Positions 29,653 to 39,680 of a DNA stretch of 64,000 bases are shown here, piece after piece; position 1 is the stretch's first letter, and every line of letters begins with the position of its first letter. The stretch comes from an uncultured Pelagibacteraceae bacterium (GTDB lineage: Bacteria > Pseudomonadota > Alphaproteobacteria > Pelagibacterales > AG-422-B15). The notes beneath the pieces are model-generated. The model made no database searches and was not told the DNA's origin. It worked only from the letters and a program-made list of their open reading frames with translations. Position numbers and translations under genes: made by a program. The stretch is from contig CACMLX010000002.1 of NCBI GenBank assembly GCA_902614655.1, positions 62,001-126,000 of the forward strand, written 5' to 3'.

Positions 29653-29853
29653 TGTGAAAACCACATAATGTGGCATAGAATATTTTTGTATTTTTTTGAT
29701 TATATTGATCATATGTAATCTAACTATATGATTGTATTGTTATATTTAGAATGTATAAAAAGCAATATTTTATTAATTTCTTTTTTTTTAGGGAAATTTA
29801 AGACTTTTAAGTCAAATCAATGCCATATTTTAGTTTAATCATAAAGACTGAAA

Positions 29854-32241
29854 ATGAATCAAATAATTAAATATTTTTTTTTCACTACTGTTGCTTTTTC
29901 TCTGATTATACTTGGCACTATAGTTTTCTTTTTTTTCCAATTGCCAGATGATTCAAGTTTGCATAACTATAGACCTAATGTTATGACAAGAATACATGCC
30001 TCAAACGGCAATCTTGTAAAGGAGTTTTCTAGAGAGTATCGGATATTTATACCTGAAAAGGATATACCATCGGATTTGAAAAAAGCTTTCATTTCAGCTG
30101 AAGACAAGAATTTTTATCAACATTTAGGTATTGATCCAGCCGGTATAATTAGGGCATTAATTAAAAATAGTATTAATATTTTTTCAAATAGAAGGCCAGA
30201 AGGCGCTTCAACGATTACCCAACAAGTCGCTAAAAATTTCCTACTTTCAGACGAATTAAGTATTAGCAGAAAAATAAAAGAGGGATTACTGGCCATTAAG
30301 ATAGAAAGAACCCTATCAAAAGAACGGATATTAGAACTTTATTTAAATCAAATTTATCTTGGCTCAGGAACGTATGGAATTGCAGCAGCATCTAATAGAT
30401 ATTTTAAAAAATCACTAAGTAAATTAACAATTCCAGAAATGGCTTTCTTAGCAGCCTTACCTAAGGCTCCAAGCAGATATAACCCAAATAAAAATTATAA
30501 TTTAGCCTTTGAGAGAAGAAATTGGGTACTTGATAGAATGTATATAAATGGCTACATCGATAAAATTCAATTAGAATCTTTTAAAAGAATACCAATAAGT
30601 ACATATTTAAAAAGTAATGATAGAGTATTCGCTAACGATTATTATCTTGAGGAAATAAGAAAAGAAATAATTTCAATTTTTGGTGAAGACTATCTTTATA
30701 ATGGCGGTTTATCTGTTAGGTCGTCTTTAAATACAGAGATACAAATTATGGCAGACGATGCATTGAAGACGGGCCTTCTTGAGTACGATAAAAGAAATGG
30801 TTATCGTGGACCTTTAAATAATAACAAGAGTAACAAATGGTATTTAGAATATATAAATAAAAAAAATCCACATAATTTTTTTATTGCTAAAGTATTAGAA
30901 TTTGACCTACTAGATAACAAAGCAAAAATTGAAGTTATCATTAATGATGACATTGTCTTAGGAGAGCTTGACAATTATAAATGGGCTAGAAAAAGTCTAT
31001 CAAAAGGCTATCTAGGACCTGAGATAAATCATGTAAACGAGGTTTTAGATATTCATGATATAATTTATGTTACACGAGAAAATAAAAAAAATTTTAATTT
31101 ACAACAAGTTCCAAAAATAAATGGGGGCGTTATAGTTATGGACCCGCATACAGGCAGAGTATTTGCTTTATCGGGAGGTTTTGACTTTAATATTAGTAAT
31201 TTTAATAGAGCCATTCAAGCAAGAAGGCAGCCCGGTTCAGCATTTAAGCCTTTTGTATATATGTCCGCCCTAGAAAATGGTTTACAGCCAAATAGTTTGA
31301 TACTAGATGCTCCGTTTGTTGTTGATCAGGGTTCAGATTTAGGTAAATGGAAACCAGAGAACTATGGAAAGAAATTTTATGGACCTTCCACTTTGCGAAA
31401 AGGAATTGAAAATTCAAGAAATTTAATGACTGTTCGAATTGCTCAGTATTTAGGGATGGAGAAAGTATCAGAAATTGCAAATAGATCGGGTATAATGAGC
31501 GATATGCCTAATGTCCTTTCAATGGCATTAGGCGCCGGTGAAACATCACTCATTGATATTACATCTGCATATTCATCTTTCGTAAATGGAGGAAAAAAAA
31601 TTAATCCAAGTTTAATTGACAGAATTCAAGACAGAAGAGGTAAAAATATATACTTAGCAGACTTTTCAAAATGTAAAAATTGTAATCAACCTTATATTCA
31701 AGAAAATCCAAAACCTAATTTAATTAATATTAATGAAAGGATATTTGATGAGGCTAAGTCATACCAAATGGTATCAATCTTAAAAGGAGCTGTGGATAGG
31801 GGTACAGGAAGAAAAACAAAAATTAGTGGAATTGAAATAGCAGGTAAGACAGGTACAACGAATAACAACACAGACGCGTGGTTTATTGGATTTACTTCTG
31901 ATCTAATTATAGGTGTATATGCTGGATTTGATAAACCTGAGTCACTTGGAAAGAGAGAAACAGGCTCATCTGTAGCAGTTCCCATTTTTAAAGATTTTGT
32001 CTCAAAATACTACCATGAAAGGCCAATATTACCCTTTACCATTCCGAATGGAATTGAATTAATTAGAATCGATTATGATACGGGCAATATTGTGAATAAT
32101 TTAAATAATAATGAAAATATATATGAAGCATTTAGTCAAAGTGATAATCTTGCTATTGGTAATAAAACATTAGTTGGCATGGAAGGTTTTCAAATAATAG
32201 AAGTTGTAGCAGACTCAGAAGAGGAGTTTACAATATATTAA
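29854..32241 (+). CDS. mrcA: Penicillin-binding protein 1A
   Basis: This bifunctional peptidoglycan synthase is anchored by one N-terminal helix (about 7-30). The GT51 glycosyltransferase domain has the catalytic Glu83 in SAEDKNFYQHLGID, then GASTITQQVAKNFLLS and KIERTLSKERILELYLNQIY. The transpeptidase domain has the nucleophile SAFK near residue 462 (ARRQPGSAFKPFVY), the second motif in IENSRNLMTV and KTGTTNNNTDAW near 665. A small cysteine pair, CKNCNQPY, sits near 610. The length of 795 is normal. It is followed by prfB after 2 bp, a common alphaproteobacterial order. Confidence 0.96.
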   Translation: MNQIIKYFFFTTVAFSLIILGTIVFFFFQLPDDSSLHNYRPNVMTRIHASNGNLVKEFSREYRIFIPEKDIPSDLKKAFISAEDKNFYQHLGIDPAGIIRALIKNSINIFSNRRPEGASTITQQVAKNFLLSDELSISRKIKEGLLAIKIERTLSKERILELYLNQIYLGSGTYGIAAASNRYFKKSLSKLTIPEMAFLAALPKAPSRYNPNKNYNLAFERRNWVLDRMYINGYIDKIQLESFKRIPISTYLKSNDRVFANDYYLEEIRKEIISIFGEDYLYNGGLSVRSSLNTEIQIMADDALKTGLLEYDKRNGYRGPLNNNKSNKWYLEYINKKNPHNFFIAKVLEFDLLDNKAKIEVIINDDIVLGELDNYKWARKSLSKGYLGPEINHVNEVLDIHDIIYVTRENKKNFNLQQVPKINGGVIVMDPHTGRVFALSGGFDFNISNFNRAIQARRQPGSAFKPFVYMSALENGLQPNSLILDAPFVVDQGSDLGKWKPENYGKKFYGPSTLRKGIENSRNLMTVRIAQYLGMEKVSEIANRSGIMSDMPNVLSMALGAGETSLIDITSAYSSFVNGGKKINPSLIDRIQDRRGKNIYLADFSKCKNCNQPYIQENPKPNLININERIFDEAKSYQMVSILKGAVDRGTGRKTKISGIEIAGKTGTTNNNTDAWFIGFTSDLIIGVYAGFDKPESLGKRETGSSVAVPIFKDFVSKYYHERPILPFTIPNGIELIRIDYDTGNIVNNLNNNENIYEAFSQSDNLAIGNKTLVGMEGFQIIEVVADSEEEFTIY

Positions 32242-32243
32242 TT

Positions 32244-33330
32244 ATGGAAAATGAATTTTTAAATTTATTAGCTAAAGCAAATAAAAAACTTGATTTTGTA
32301 CGGAGTCATCTTTGACTTAGAAAAAATACAAAAGCAATTATTTAAATTAAAAGCTCTAAGTGAAGAAGAAAACTTTTGGTCAGACAATGAAAAGGCCAAA
32401 AAAGTCATGGTCGAAATAAGTGAATTGGACCAAAGCATTAAACTAATTTCTGATTTTGAAAATAAAATAACTGAAGTTAAGGATTTTTTTAATATTGCAA
32501 ATGACGAAAATGATCAATTAATGATCAGTGAATGTAACAATACGCTAAAAGAGCTTTTAAGCGACATAGAGAAGTCTGAGTTTCAAATGCAATTTCATGG
32601 TGAAGCTGACTCGAATAGTTGCTATTTGGAAATACATGCTGGTGCTGGAGGAACCGAAAGTCAAGACTGGGCACAAATGTTGCAAAGAATGTACATGCGC
32701 TGGTCAGAAAGAAAAAAATTTAAATTTAAAGTAGTGTATGAGTCGTTTGGCGAAGAGGCAGGTATCAAATCATGTACAGTTCTAGTAGAGGGCAAGTATG
32801 CATTTGGTTATTTAAAGAGAGAGTCCGGTATCCATCGATTGGTACGAATTTCTCCATTTGACTCAAATTCAAGAAGGCACACAAGTTTTTCATCAGTATG
32901 GATATCGCCATATGTTGACGAAACGATAGAAATTAATCTTCAGGAAAAAGATATGAGAATAGATACTTTCAGAGCCTCTGGCGCGGGAGGTCAACATGTA
33001 AACACCACAGATAGCGCAATAAGAATAACGCATATTCCAACAGGTATTGTTGTTCAATGTCAAAATGAAAGATCTCAACATAAAAATAAGGCAATAGCTA
33101 TTAATCTCCTAAAATCAAAATTATATGAGATGGAAATGCAAAAAATTGAATCTGAAAAAAAAGCTTCTGAGGATAAAAAATCTGATATTGGCTGGGGCAA
33201 TCAGATAAGATCTTATGTTTTGCATCCGTATAGGATGGTGAAAGACCTAAGAAGTGATTATGAAGACAGTGATCCAGATGCAGTCTTAGACGGCGATATT
33301 GATAAATTGATCTTCTCGAACATCAAATAA
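32244..33330 (+). CDS. prfB: Peptide chain release factor 2, with programmed +1 frameshift
   Basis: RF2 releases finished peptides at UAA and UGA. Translation starts at the ATG at 32244 (MENEFLNLL), reaches CTT at 32310 and meets an in-frame TGA at 32313-32315. The main frame resumes at GAC 32314 (DLEKIQKQL), so full length is about 361 residues, as in the family. The track's start at 32290 is therefore an artefact. The stop-recognition motif SPF is in RISPFDSNSRRH, and GGQ near residue 248 is in SGAGGQHVNTTDSA. It starts 2 bp after mrcA and is followed by the AsmA-like gene. Confidence 0.95.
32302..32316 (+). promoter_or_regulatory. prfB autoregulatory frameshift site
   Basis: The sequence GGAGTCATCTTTGAC carries the three known elements of the RF2 switch. 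These are an internal Shine-Dalgarno (GGAG), a slippery CTT codon a few bases later, and a TGA stop followed by C, a weak termination context. Low RF2 slows termination at the TGA and lets the ribosome slip +1 into the main frame. E. coli has AGGGGGTATCTTTGAC at the same place. Confidence 0.93.
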
Positions 33331-33333
33331 ATT

Positions 33334-35877
33334 ATGAACAATTATATAAAAATCTCTATTTATATAACTATATCAATATCAGTATTGATCTTTCTGCTTA
33401 TTTCATTTGTTTCAATCAAAGCATCATTTGGAGGATTAAATCTCAATTTTATTGAAAAAAGAATTTCAGATGAACTGAAACAAAATTATTCTTTTGATGC
33501 AGATATGGAAAATATTGTTCTCAAAAGATCGAATAAAAAGGGGTTTTATTTAGAAATAGAAAAAATTCAAATTATTGACACAAATGGTTTGGTATTAGAG
33601 ACAAGTCTAATTAGTTGGGACTTTAATTTATTTAATCTTATTACATTATCGATAAATGAAAATAATAAAATTTCATCTGAAAAAATAAATATATCTAATG
33701 ATGATTTTCAAATATTCATCGATATTTTTAATATGGAATTAGATGAGTTTGATAGAGTAGTTGCTTATTTCAAAAAAATAGACTTTAAGTCAAAGCATCA
33801 TGCTCTCAATTTTGAGTCATTTGATAATAACATATTAATTAATACAAATTCCATTTTTGAAATTTTTGACTCAAAGAGTTCAATGTCAGCAAATCTTTCG
33901 ATAAATAAAGAAAATTTTCAAACAAGTTTTGAATTTATTCCAGCTAATCAGCAAATAAATATTTTAAAGTTTAGTGGAGACCATTTTTACATTAATGAAA
34001 CAAGTATTATACAATACAACACTAAGTACAAAAACATAAAAACTAAACTTGATATTAATTCAAAAAAAGACTCATTAATAAATATTCTTAACTTAAATAA
34101 TGAAAGTCAATTATATACATTTATAAATAGTTTTAAGGGCTGGCAATCAATATTACTGGAGACAAATTTTAATTATGACGATGAAAATATAATAAATTCT
34201 GCAATCAAAAACTTGTATCTTAATATATCTGGAATATACGAATTAAATAGATTAATGCCCAATGATAAATTTTATCAAAATTTCGGTGATGTTACAAAAT
34301 ATGATTTAGAGCTTTATAGTGATCAAGAAAAGTATGTAATTGATATAAACCATTTTAGAAATGATCAATTGGTTTTAAAAAAAGGAAGTTTTTTTAAGTT
34401 AAATTATGACTTAAACGATGCAAATGTTAATTTGGTAACGAGAATTCATAAAAATGCTGCAATAAACTATTTACAAAATACTATTCTATCTCGAGAGACT
34501 AGAACTGATCGTGTAAGCAGTTTCCTTCAACAAAATTTAAATGAAAACAATGATATAACGCTTAATTTTAATATTGATCCAACTTCAGACAACATCATTA
34601 AATCACTTAAAAATTTATATGTGGCATCCTCTGGAGAATTAAAAACAAATTTTATTTTTGACGACAATGAGAATCCCAATTTTATTTCAGGCCCTGTGAA
34701 TTACTATATTGAAATTAAAAATTTAGAAACCCCAAATCCTTTATTTAAGGGACATATAAATTTATCAGATACAACAGCCTTTATAAGACAAATTAATTTT
34801 AACAAAAATAATAAAACAAGTTTAAAAATTCAATTTGAAGGCGATACAAATACACTCAATGACAGTTTAATAACATTTGACTCGCTCGATAGTGAAATTG
34901 ATTTTAATGGTAGAATAAAAATAACTAAGACTAATCATATTTTTTTAGAAGATTTTTCAATTAATAATAATTCAAATGTTAAATTAAATCTCTCAGGAGA
35001 TTTATCAGAACGTATCTTAAATCTAAATATTAGTGGTGATATCATTGATCTTTCTGCAAATAAAGTTGAGACGAAGAAAAAAAAGAGGGTTTATTATTTA
35101 AAGAGGGAAAATTATTCGATAAATACTGATAAAGTAATTTTTGCTGGAGCAGTAAGAGTAAATGATTTTAAGGCAGGAATTGAGAAACAAGGCTCAGTTT
35201 TAACTGTAAATAGCCGTGCGTCTTTCATGGGGCACGATCTAAATTATTCAAGGGAAAAAAATGATAATATTGATCTAAATATTATTAATTCAAGCGATAT
35301 AACATATTTTCTGAATAACAACCACCCAGTGAAAAAACTCTTAAGTGATGGAGAATTCAATATGACCTCAATAAGAGATTTGAACACACAAACAGCTGAC
35401 GTAAAAATTAATTTAAACGACTTTGTGTTGATTAATACACCGGCTTCTCTCAAATTGTTGTCCCTACCTTCAATCTCAGGTCTAGTTAGTATTGCTGAAG
35501 GTGAAGAGGGAATTCGCTTTGGGTATGGAGAAATTAATTACGTAGAAACAGAAAATAAATTTAATGAAATTGAAGCTTTTGCTGTTAGCGATAGCTTGGG
35601 TCTTATTATGGATGGAAATATTGATAGAAAAGAAAAGATTATTGATATGAAGGGAGAAATAAGTCCAATGCATCTTGTGAACGCAATTATTCAAAAATTA
35701 CCTATTTTAGGACCAATAATTGTAGGAGGTGAGGGAGAAGGAATGTTTTCGATAGATTTTTTAATGACAGGATCTTCTGATGATCCCGAAGTAGAGTCTA
35801 ATCCATTAACTATAATTAAGCCTAGAATAATAGAAAGAGCAATAGAAGCTATTGAAAGTGGCTCAACTATCCAATAA
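33334..35877 (+). CDS. Giant AsmA-like / YhdP-type envelope protein
   Basis: One N-terminal helix (about 5-30) anchors an 847-residue, largely beta-strand protein expected in the periplasm. The C-terminal part is the recognisable piece: LLSLPSISGLVSIAEGEEGI, then KGEISPMHLVNAIIQKLPILG, then VGGEGEGMFSIDFLMTGSSD. This matches the AsmA-like C-terminal domain of YhdP/TamB relatives, often paired with a DUF3971 region. Such bridge proteins are linked to phospholipid transport to the outer membrane. The central part is poorly conserved by eye. It ends 11 bp inside convergent tyrS. Confidence 0.8.
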   Translation: MNNYIKISIYITISISVLIFLLISFVSIKASFGGLNLNFIEKRISDELKQNYSFDADMENIVLKRSNKKGFYLEIEKIQIIDTNGLVLETSLISWDFNLFNLITLSINENNKISSEKINISNDDFQIFIDIFNMELDEFDRVVAYFKKIDFKSKHHALNFESFDNNILINTNSIFEIFDSKSSMSANLSINKENFQTSFEFIPANQQINILKFSGDHFYINETSIIQYNTKYKNIKTKLDINSKKDSLINILNLNNESQLYTFINSFKGWQSILLETNFNYDDENIINSAIKNLYLNISGIYELNRLMPNDKFYQNFGDVTKYDLELYSDQEKYVIDINHFRNDQLVLKKGSFFKLNYDLNDANVNLVTRIHKNAAINYLQNTILSRETRTDRVSSFLQQNLNENNDITLNFNIDPTSDNIIKSLKNLYVASSGELKTNFIFDDNENPNFISGPVNYYIEIKNLETPNPLFKGHINLSDTTAFIRQINFNKNNKTSLKIQFEGDTNTLNDSLITFDSLDSEIDFNGRIKITKTNHIFLEDFSINNNSNVKLNLSGDLSERILNLNISGDIIDLSANKVETKKKKRVYYLKRENYSINTDKVIFAGAVRVNDFKAGIEKQGSVLTVNSRASFMGHDLNYSREKNDNIDLNIINSSDITYFLNNNHPVKKLLSDGEFNMTSIRDLNTQTADVKINLNDFVLINTPASLKLLSLPSISGLVSIAEGEEGIRFGYGEINYVETENKFNEIEAFAVSDSLGLIMDGNIDRKEKIIDMKGEISPMHLVNAIIQKLPILGPIIVGGEGEGMFSIDFLMTGSSDDPEVESNPLTIIKPRIIERAIEAIESGSTIQ

Positions 35878-37102
35878 TCACTTTAAAATGTTTTTTCTTG
35901 CCAACACTTATTACATTTTCAAACTGAGTAATTTGATCATAGTCTAACAATTGAAGCTCGTTTTCTACTATTTTTCCATTTAATTTTACCCCTTTCCCAC
36001 GTATCAATTTCCTACTTTCAGATTTTGAGCTAGCATAATTCATTTGGACAATTAGATCTGATAGTAGCACACCGTTTTGAATATCTTTATTGCTTAAACT
36101 AAGTGTAGGCATATCTTCAGACAAGCTTTTGTTTTCAAATATTTGTTTTGCTGCTTGCTCAGCTTTTCTTGAACTTTCAATCCCATGAAGCATAGCAGTT
36201 ACCTCATTCGCAAGTATTATTTTTAAATTATTTATATTTTTCGATGAGTTTTGTTCATAGCCATCAATTTGTTCTTTGCTTAAATCTGTGAAAAGTTTCA
36301 TGAAACGAATTACATCTCTGTCATCTACATTTCTCCAAAACTGCCAATAATCGTAGGCTGATAAAAGGTCATCATTAAGCCATATTGCTCCATCAGCTGT
36401 CTTACCCATTTTATCACCATTAGAATTAGTGAGAAGAGGAGTTGTGAGTCCGTAAACCTCTTTGCCATTTACTCTTCTTATAAGCTCCACACCATTTACA
36501 ATATTTCCCCATTGATCGGAGCCTCCAATTTGTAAGGTGCACGAATTTCGATTATTAAGCTCATAGAAGTCATAAGCCTGAAATATCATATAATTAAACT
36601 CTACGAAACTGAGAGACTGTTCTCTTTCAAGACGTATTTTTACACTATCAAATGTTAGCATTTTATTTATTGTAAAATGTTTCCCAAAATCTCGTAAAAA
36701 ATCTACATAACCAAGTTTATCTAACCAATCTGCATTATTCACTATCAACGCCTTATTCTTTTCATTCTTAAACGACAAATATTTGTCAAAAACAGTTTTA
36801 AGATTATCAGCATTATTTTTTATTTCATCCTCAGTAAGCATTTTTCTAGTTTCATCTTTTCCTGAAGGATCACCAATGCGGGTAGTTCCTGTACCAATTA
36901 ATATTATTGGAGTATGACCGTGTTTTTGAAATAGGCGCATTACCATTATCTGTATCAAGCTGCCTATATGCAATGATTTAGCCGTACAATCGAAGCCTAT
37001 GTAAAATGTAATATTTTCAGATTTTAATTTTTTATTGAGAGACTCCTCATCAGTGCATTGATTTAAGAAACCGCGGTATTTGAGTTCTTCAATAAGTGTC
37101 AT
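35867..37102 (-). CDS. tyrS: Tyrosine--tRNA ligase
   Basis: TyrS charges tRNA-Tyr. The class I HIGH motif appears as SLHIGSL (44-50), the KMSKS loop as GDKMGKTADGAIW near residue 229, and the tyrosine-binding IFQAYDFYELNNRNSCTLQ and GGSDQWGNI are present. A C-terminal S4 RNA-binding domain (about 345-411) includes SRKLIRGKGVKLNG. The length of 411 fits the bacterial TyrRS with KMSKS read as KMGKT. It is divergent from anmK across 50 bp. Confidence 0.96.
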   Translation of the reverse strand: MTLIEELKYRGFLNQCTDEESLNKKLKSENITFYIGFDCTAKSLHIGSLIQIMVMRLFQKHGHTPIILIGTGTTRIGDPSGKDETRKMLTEDEIKNNADNLKTVFDKYLSFKNEKNKALIVNNADWLDKLGYVDFLRDFGKHFTINKMLTFDSVKIRLEREQSLSFVEFNYMIFQAYDFYELNNRNSCTLQIGGSDQWGNIVNGVELIRRVNGKEVYGLTTPLLTNSNGDKMGKTADGAIWLNDDLLSAYDYWQFWRNVDDRDVIRFMKLFTDLSKEQIDGYEQNSSKNINNLKIILANEVTAMLHGIESSRKAEQAAKQIFENKSLSEDMPTLSLSNKDIQNGVLLSDLIVQMNYASSKSESRKLIRGKGVKLNGKIVENELQLLDYDQITQFENVISVGKKKHFKVIIG

Positions 37103-37152
37103 TTTTTATATTCAGTAATGTATAAATTATTTAGACTAATTATACAAAATAT

Positions 37153-38235
37153 ATGAGCAACAATAAACTTCACGCAATTGGCATTATGAGCGGTACTTCG
37201 CTAGATGGAATTGACGTTTCATACGTTAGTTCTGATGGAAAAAGCAGATTTACTCATAATTGCTCATCTTTATTTAAGTTTAGGGAATCAACAAGAAAGT
37301 CTCTTCATGCTCTTGCGAACAATTTTACAAAAAATAAACATAGCATATCAAATATAATCGATTGCGAAAATATAGTCAGTGAAGATTATGTAAATGCCAT
37401 AAGAAAATTTATAAAATCTAAAAGTATCAAAAAAGTTGATCTTATCGCGTTACATGGTCAAACTATTTTTCACTCATCTAAAAATAAATCATCGATTCAA
37501 TTGTGCAATAGTTCTTATATTGCAAAGAAAACCAACAGTCTTATTGTAACTGATTTTAGGCAAAAGGATCTTTTAAATAGTGGAGAGGGAGCACCATTAG
37601 TACCAATATTTCATAAGCTATTAATCAATAAGCTAAAACTTAAAAAGCCTTGTTCTTTTATTAATATTGGAGGCATATCTAATATTTCAATATTGGACAA
37701 TAGAGGCAAGTTAACAGCATATGATATTGGTCCAGGAATGTGCCTTTTAGACCAACTTGTATTTTTAAAAAAGAAACAACCTTTTGATAATAATGGAATA
37801 TATTCTTCTCGAGGTAAGATTAATAATAATATTTTAAGGCAACTTCAAAATGATAAATATTTCAACAAGAAACCCCCCAAATCTCTTGACCGAAATTATT
37901 TCTCATTAAATAAAGTATTAAAAATAAATTTTTATGATGCATGCGCTACGTTATCTGCATTTACTGCTTATTCGATAATTAATGATCTAAAAAAAATAGA
38001 AAATCAAAAAATTATTATTTCTGGTGGAGGAACCAAAAATAAATTCATTTTAAATTTAATCAAAGAAAATTTAGGAAAGAGAGTAATCTCTATTGATGAA
38101 ATTTACGGTGACGCAAAATTTATAGAATCCCAGGCATTTGCTTATTTAGGTATAAGAAGAATTAAAAATTTACCTATATCATTACCAGGAACTACAGGTG
38201 TTAAAAGTCCGATAACTGGCGGGAAAATTACTTAG
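37153..38235 (+). CDS. anmK: Anhydro-N-acetylmuramic acid kinase
   Basis: AnmK phosphorylates and opens anhydro-MurNAc released during cell-wall recycling. The N-terminal GIMSGTSLDGIDVSYV is the ATP-site signature. DLIALHGQTIFH, LVTDFRQKDLLNSGEGAPLVP-like and FINIGGISNISIL follow (split by a few substitutions), and the C-terminal half has AYDIGPGMCLLD. The length of 360 is typical. Its neighbour tyrS is a common partner in alphaproteobacteria. It ends one base before the convergent hydrolase stop. Confidence 0.95.
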   Translation: MSNNKLHAIGIMSGTSLDGIDVSYVSSDGKSRFTHNCSSLFKFRESTRKSLHALANNFTKNKHSISNIIDCENIVSEDYVNAIRKFIKSKSIKKVDLIALHGQTIFHSSKNKSSIQLCNSSYIAKKTNSLIVTDFRQKDLLNSGEGAPLVPIFHKLLINKLKLKKPCSFINIGGISNISILDNRGKLTAYDIGPGMCLLDQLVFLKKKQPFDNNGIYSSRGKINNNILRQLQNDKYFNKKPPKSLDRNYFSLNKVLKINFYDACATLSAFTAYSIINDLKKIENQKIIISGGGTKNKFILNLIKENLGKRVISIDEIYGDAKFIESQAFAYLGIRRIKNLPISLPGTTGVKSPITGGKIT

Positions 38236-38898
38236 TTACCTATACTTTGAATTAAGCTCTCTTTCAATGTAACTTCTAACTGCCTTTTCAAGCTTATCGG
38301 TTTCATTGTCATAGAAATGATTTGCTCCTGTTATTTCTTCATAATCCACTGTTATATTTTTTTGAGATTTGAGTTTTTCTGCAAGCCGTGTAGTTTCTTC
38401 AGGAGGCACCAAGTCATCTTTTTTACCTTGGACTATTAAACCTGAAGCTGGGCATGGAGCTAAAAAATTAAAATCGTATAGATTAGGTTGAGGTGAAATA
38501 CTTATAAATCTTGTTATTTCCGGTCTTCTCATTAATAATTGCATGCAGAGTAGAGCACCAAAAGAGAAACCCGCAACCCAACATTGATTTGTATTAGGAT
38601 TCTGTCTTTGTATCCAATCTAGACCAGCTGCAGCATCGGCAAGCTCGCCCAACCCATTATCAAACTTGCCCTCACTTTTTCCAACACCTCTTAAATTGAA
38701 GCGAAAAATTGAAAATCCTAGAGAATCAAAAATAGAAAATAATTCCATTACAATAGGGTTATTCATTGTCCCGCCATAGAGAGGATGTGGGTGTATTAGT
38801 AGCGCAATTGGAGGATTTAAAGACTGCCCTTTTTTATATTTTCCAACCAATTTACCGTCAGGTCCTGTAAAAACAATTTCTTTTACTTGATTATTCAT
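38236..38898 (-). CDS. Alpha/beta hydrolase
   Basis: The 220 residues show a compact alpha/beta-hydrolase fold. PIALLIHPHPLYGGTMNNPI carries the oxyanion-region histidines, the nucleophile elbow is AGFSFGALL (GxSxG), an acid is in VQGKKDDLVPPEET, and the catalytic histidine is in GANHFYDN. It resembles the small bacterial hydrolases of the DUF/PhaZ-like esterase type often annotated only as alpha/beta hydrolase. The substrate is unknown. It is divergent from cysE, and its start is 14 bp from the IscR operator, so that site might affect it too. Confidence 0.85.
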   Translation of the reverse strand: MNNQVKEIVFTGPDGKLVGKYKKGQSLNPPIALLIHPHPLYGGTMNNPIVMELFSIFDSLGFSIFRFNLRGVGKSEGKFDNGLGELADAAAGLDWIQRQNPNTNQCWVAGFSFGALLCMQLLMRRPEITRFISISPQPNLYDFNFLAPCPASGLIVQGKKDDLVPPEETTRLAEKLKSQKNITVDYEEITGANHFYDNETDKLEKAVRSYIERELNSKYR

Positions 38899-38911
38899 TT
38901 TTGAGCACTAG

Positions 38912-38936
38912 ATAGTTGACTAAATTAGTAGGTTAT
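38912..38936 (+). promoter_or_regulatory. IscR type 1 operator upstream of cysE-iscR-suf
   Basis: The 25-bp site contains AGTTGACTAAATTAGTAGG and agrees with about 23 of 25 positions of the E. coli IscR type 1 consensus ATASYYGACTRWWWYAGTCRRSTAT as I remember it; both mismatches are in the right half. It ends 63 bp before the cysE ATG. A possible -35 (TTGACT) sits within it, with TATATT or TATTTA downstream as -10, so Fe-S-loaded IscR would block RNA polymerase. The iscR gene is in the operon it would control. Confidence 0.7.
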
Positions 38937-38999
38937 TATATTTAACCTCTGAAACGGTATACTAAATTTAATATTTAAAATTCAAGGTTTTTTTTAAAA

Positions 39000-39680
39000 A
39001 TGAGTAAAATCATTGATTTAATTGACTCTTATATTGATAGAGACCCAGCTGCAAAAGGCAGAATTGAGACTTTGGTCACTTCACCAGGCCTGCACTCAAT
39101 TGGTATATATAAATTATCAAATTTTTTGTGGTCAATTAAACTTACAATCATAGCTAGGTTATTGTCTTATATTGGAAGAATATTAACTGGCATTGAAATT
39201 CATCCTGCAGCTAAGATTGGAGAACGTTTTTTCATAGATCATGGCATGGGTGTCGTGATTGGTGAAACTGCTGAAATTGGCAATGATGTAACAATTTACC
39301 ATGGTGTAACTCTAGGGGGCGTTTCTCCGAGTGAGGATAGTGCAAGTCAGAAAGACAAGAAAAGGCACCCAACACTTGAAGATAAAGTAATAATTGGATC
39401 CGGAGCACAAATTCTTGGTCCAATTACAATCGGTGCAAATTCAAAAGTTGGTTCTAATTCAGTTGTTACAAAAGATGTTGAGTCAAATAAAAGTGTAATT
39501 GGAAATCCAGCGAGATATACAATTGTACCGAACTCTTCAGGAGTAAAAAAGTTCAGAGCTTACGGTCTCAGCAAAGGAGATGACAGTAGGGCAACAGTAG
39601 TTGAAAAATTAGAAAAAGATAATGCTGATTTAATGGCTAGAATTGAAAAGCTTGAAAAATTAATTGAGAAAAATAAATGA
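39000..39680 (+). CDS. cysE: Serine O-acetyltransferase
   Basis: CysE acetylates serine for cysteine synthesis. The left-handed beta-helix repeats include [42 protein letters not shown] and [22 protein letters not shown], with the hexapeptide histidines in place. The length of 226 matches the short (EpsC-like) form. The C-terminal coiled coil ([17 protein letters not shown]) is an addition. Its stop overlaps the iscR start by 4 bp, tying sulfur supply to Fe-S assembly under one IscR-type operator. Confidence 0.95.
   Translation: MSKIIDLIDSYIDRDPAAKGRIETLVTSPGLHSIGIYKLSNFLWSIKLTIIARLLSYIGRILTGIEIHPAAKIGERFFIDHGMGVVIGETAEIGNDVTIYHGVTLGGVSPSEDSASQKDKKRHPTLEDKVIIGSGAQILGPITIGANSKVGSNSVVTKDVESNKSVIGNPARYTIVPNSSGVKKFRAYGLSKGDDSRATVVEKLEKDNADLMARIEKLEKLIEKNK

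Noticed and set aside
32290-32316. prfB start at ATA/ATT-type codon given by the ORF track
   Set aside because: The track frame begins after the upstream peptide; the frameshift site shows that translation starts at 32244.
38899-38999. Small gene between the hydrolase and cysE
   Set aside because: Only the IscR-type site and promoter-like sequence are present; no ORF with a start and ribosome site.
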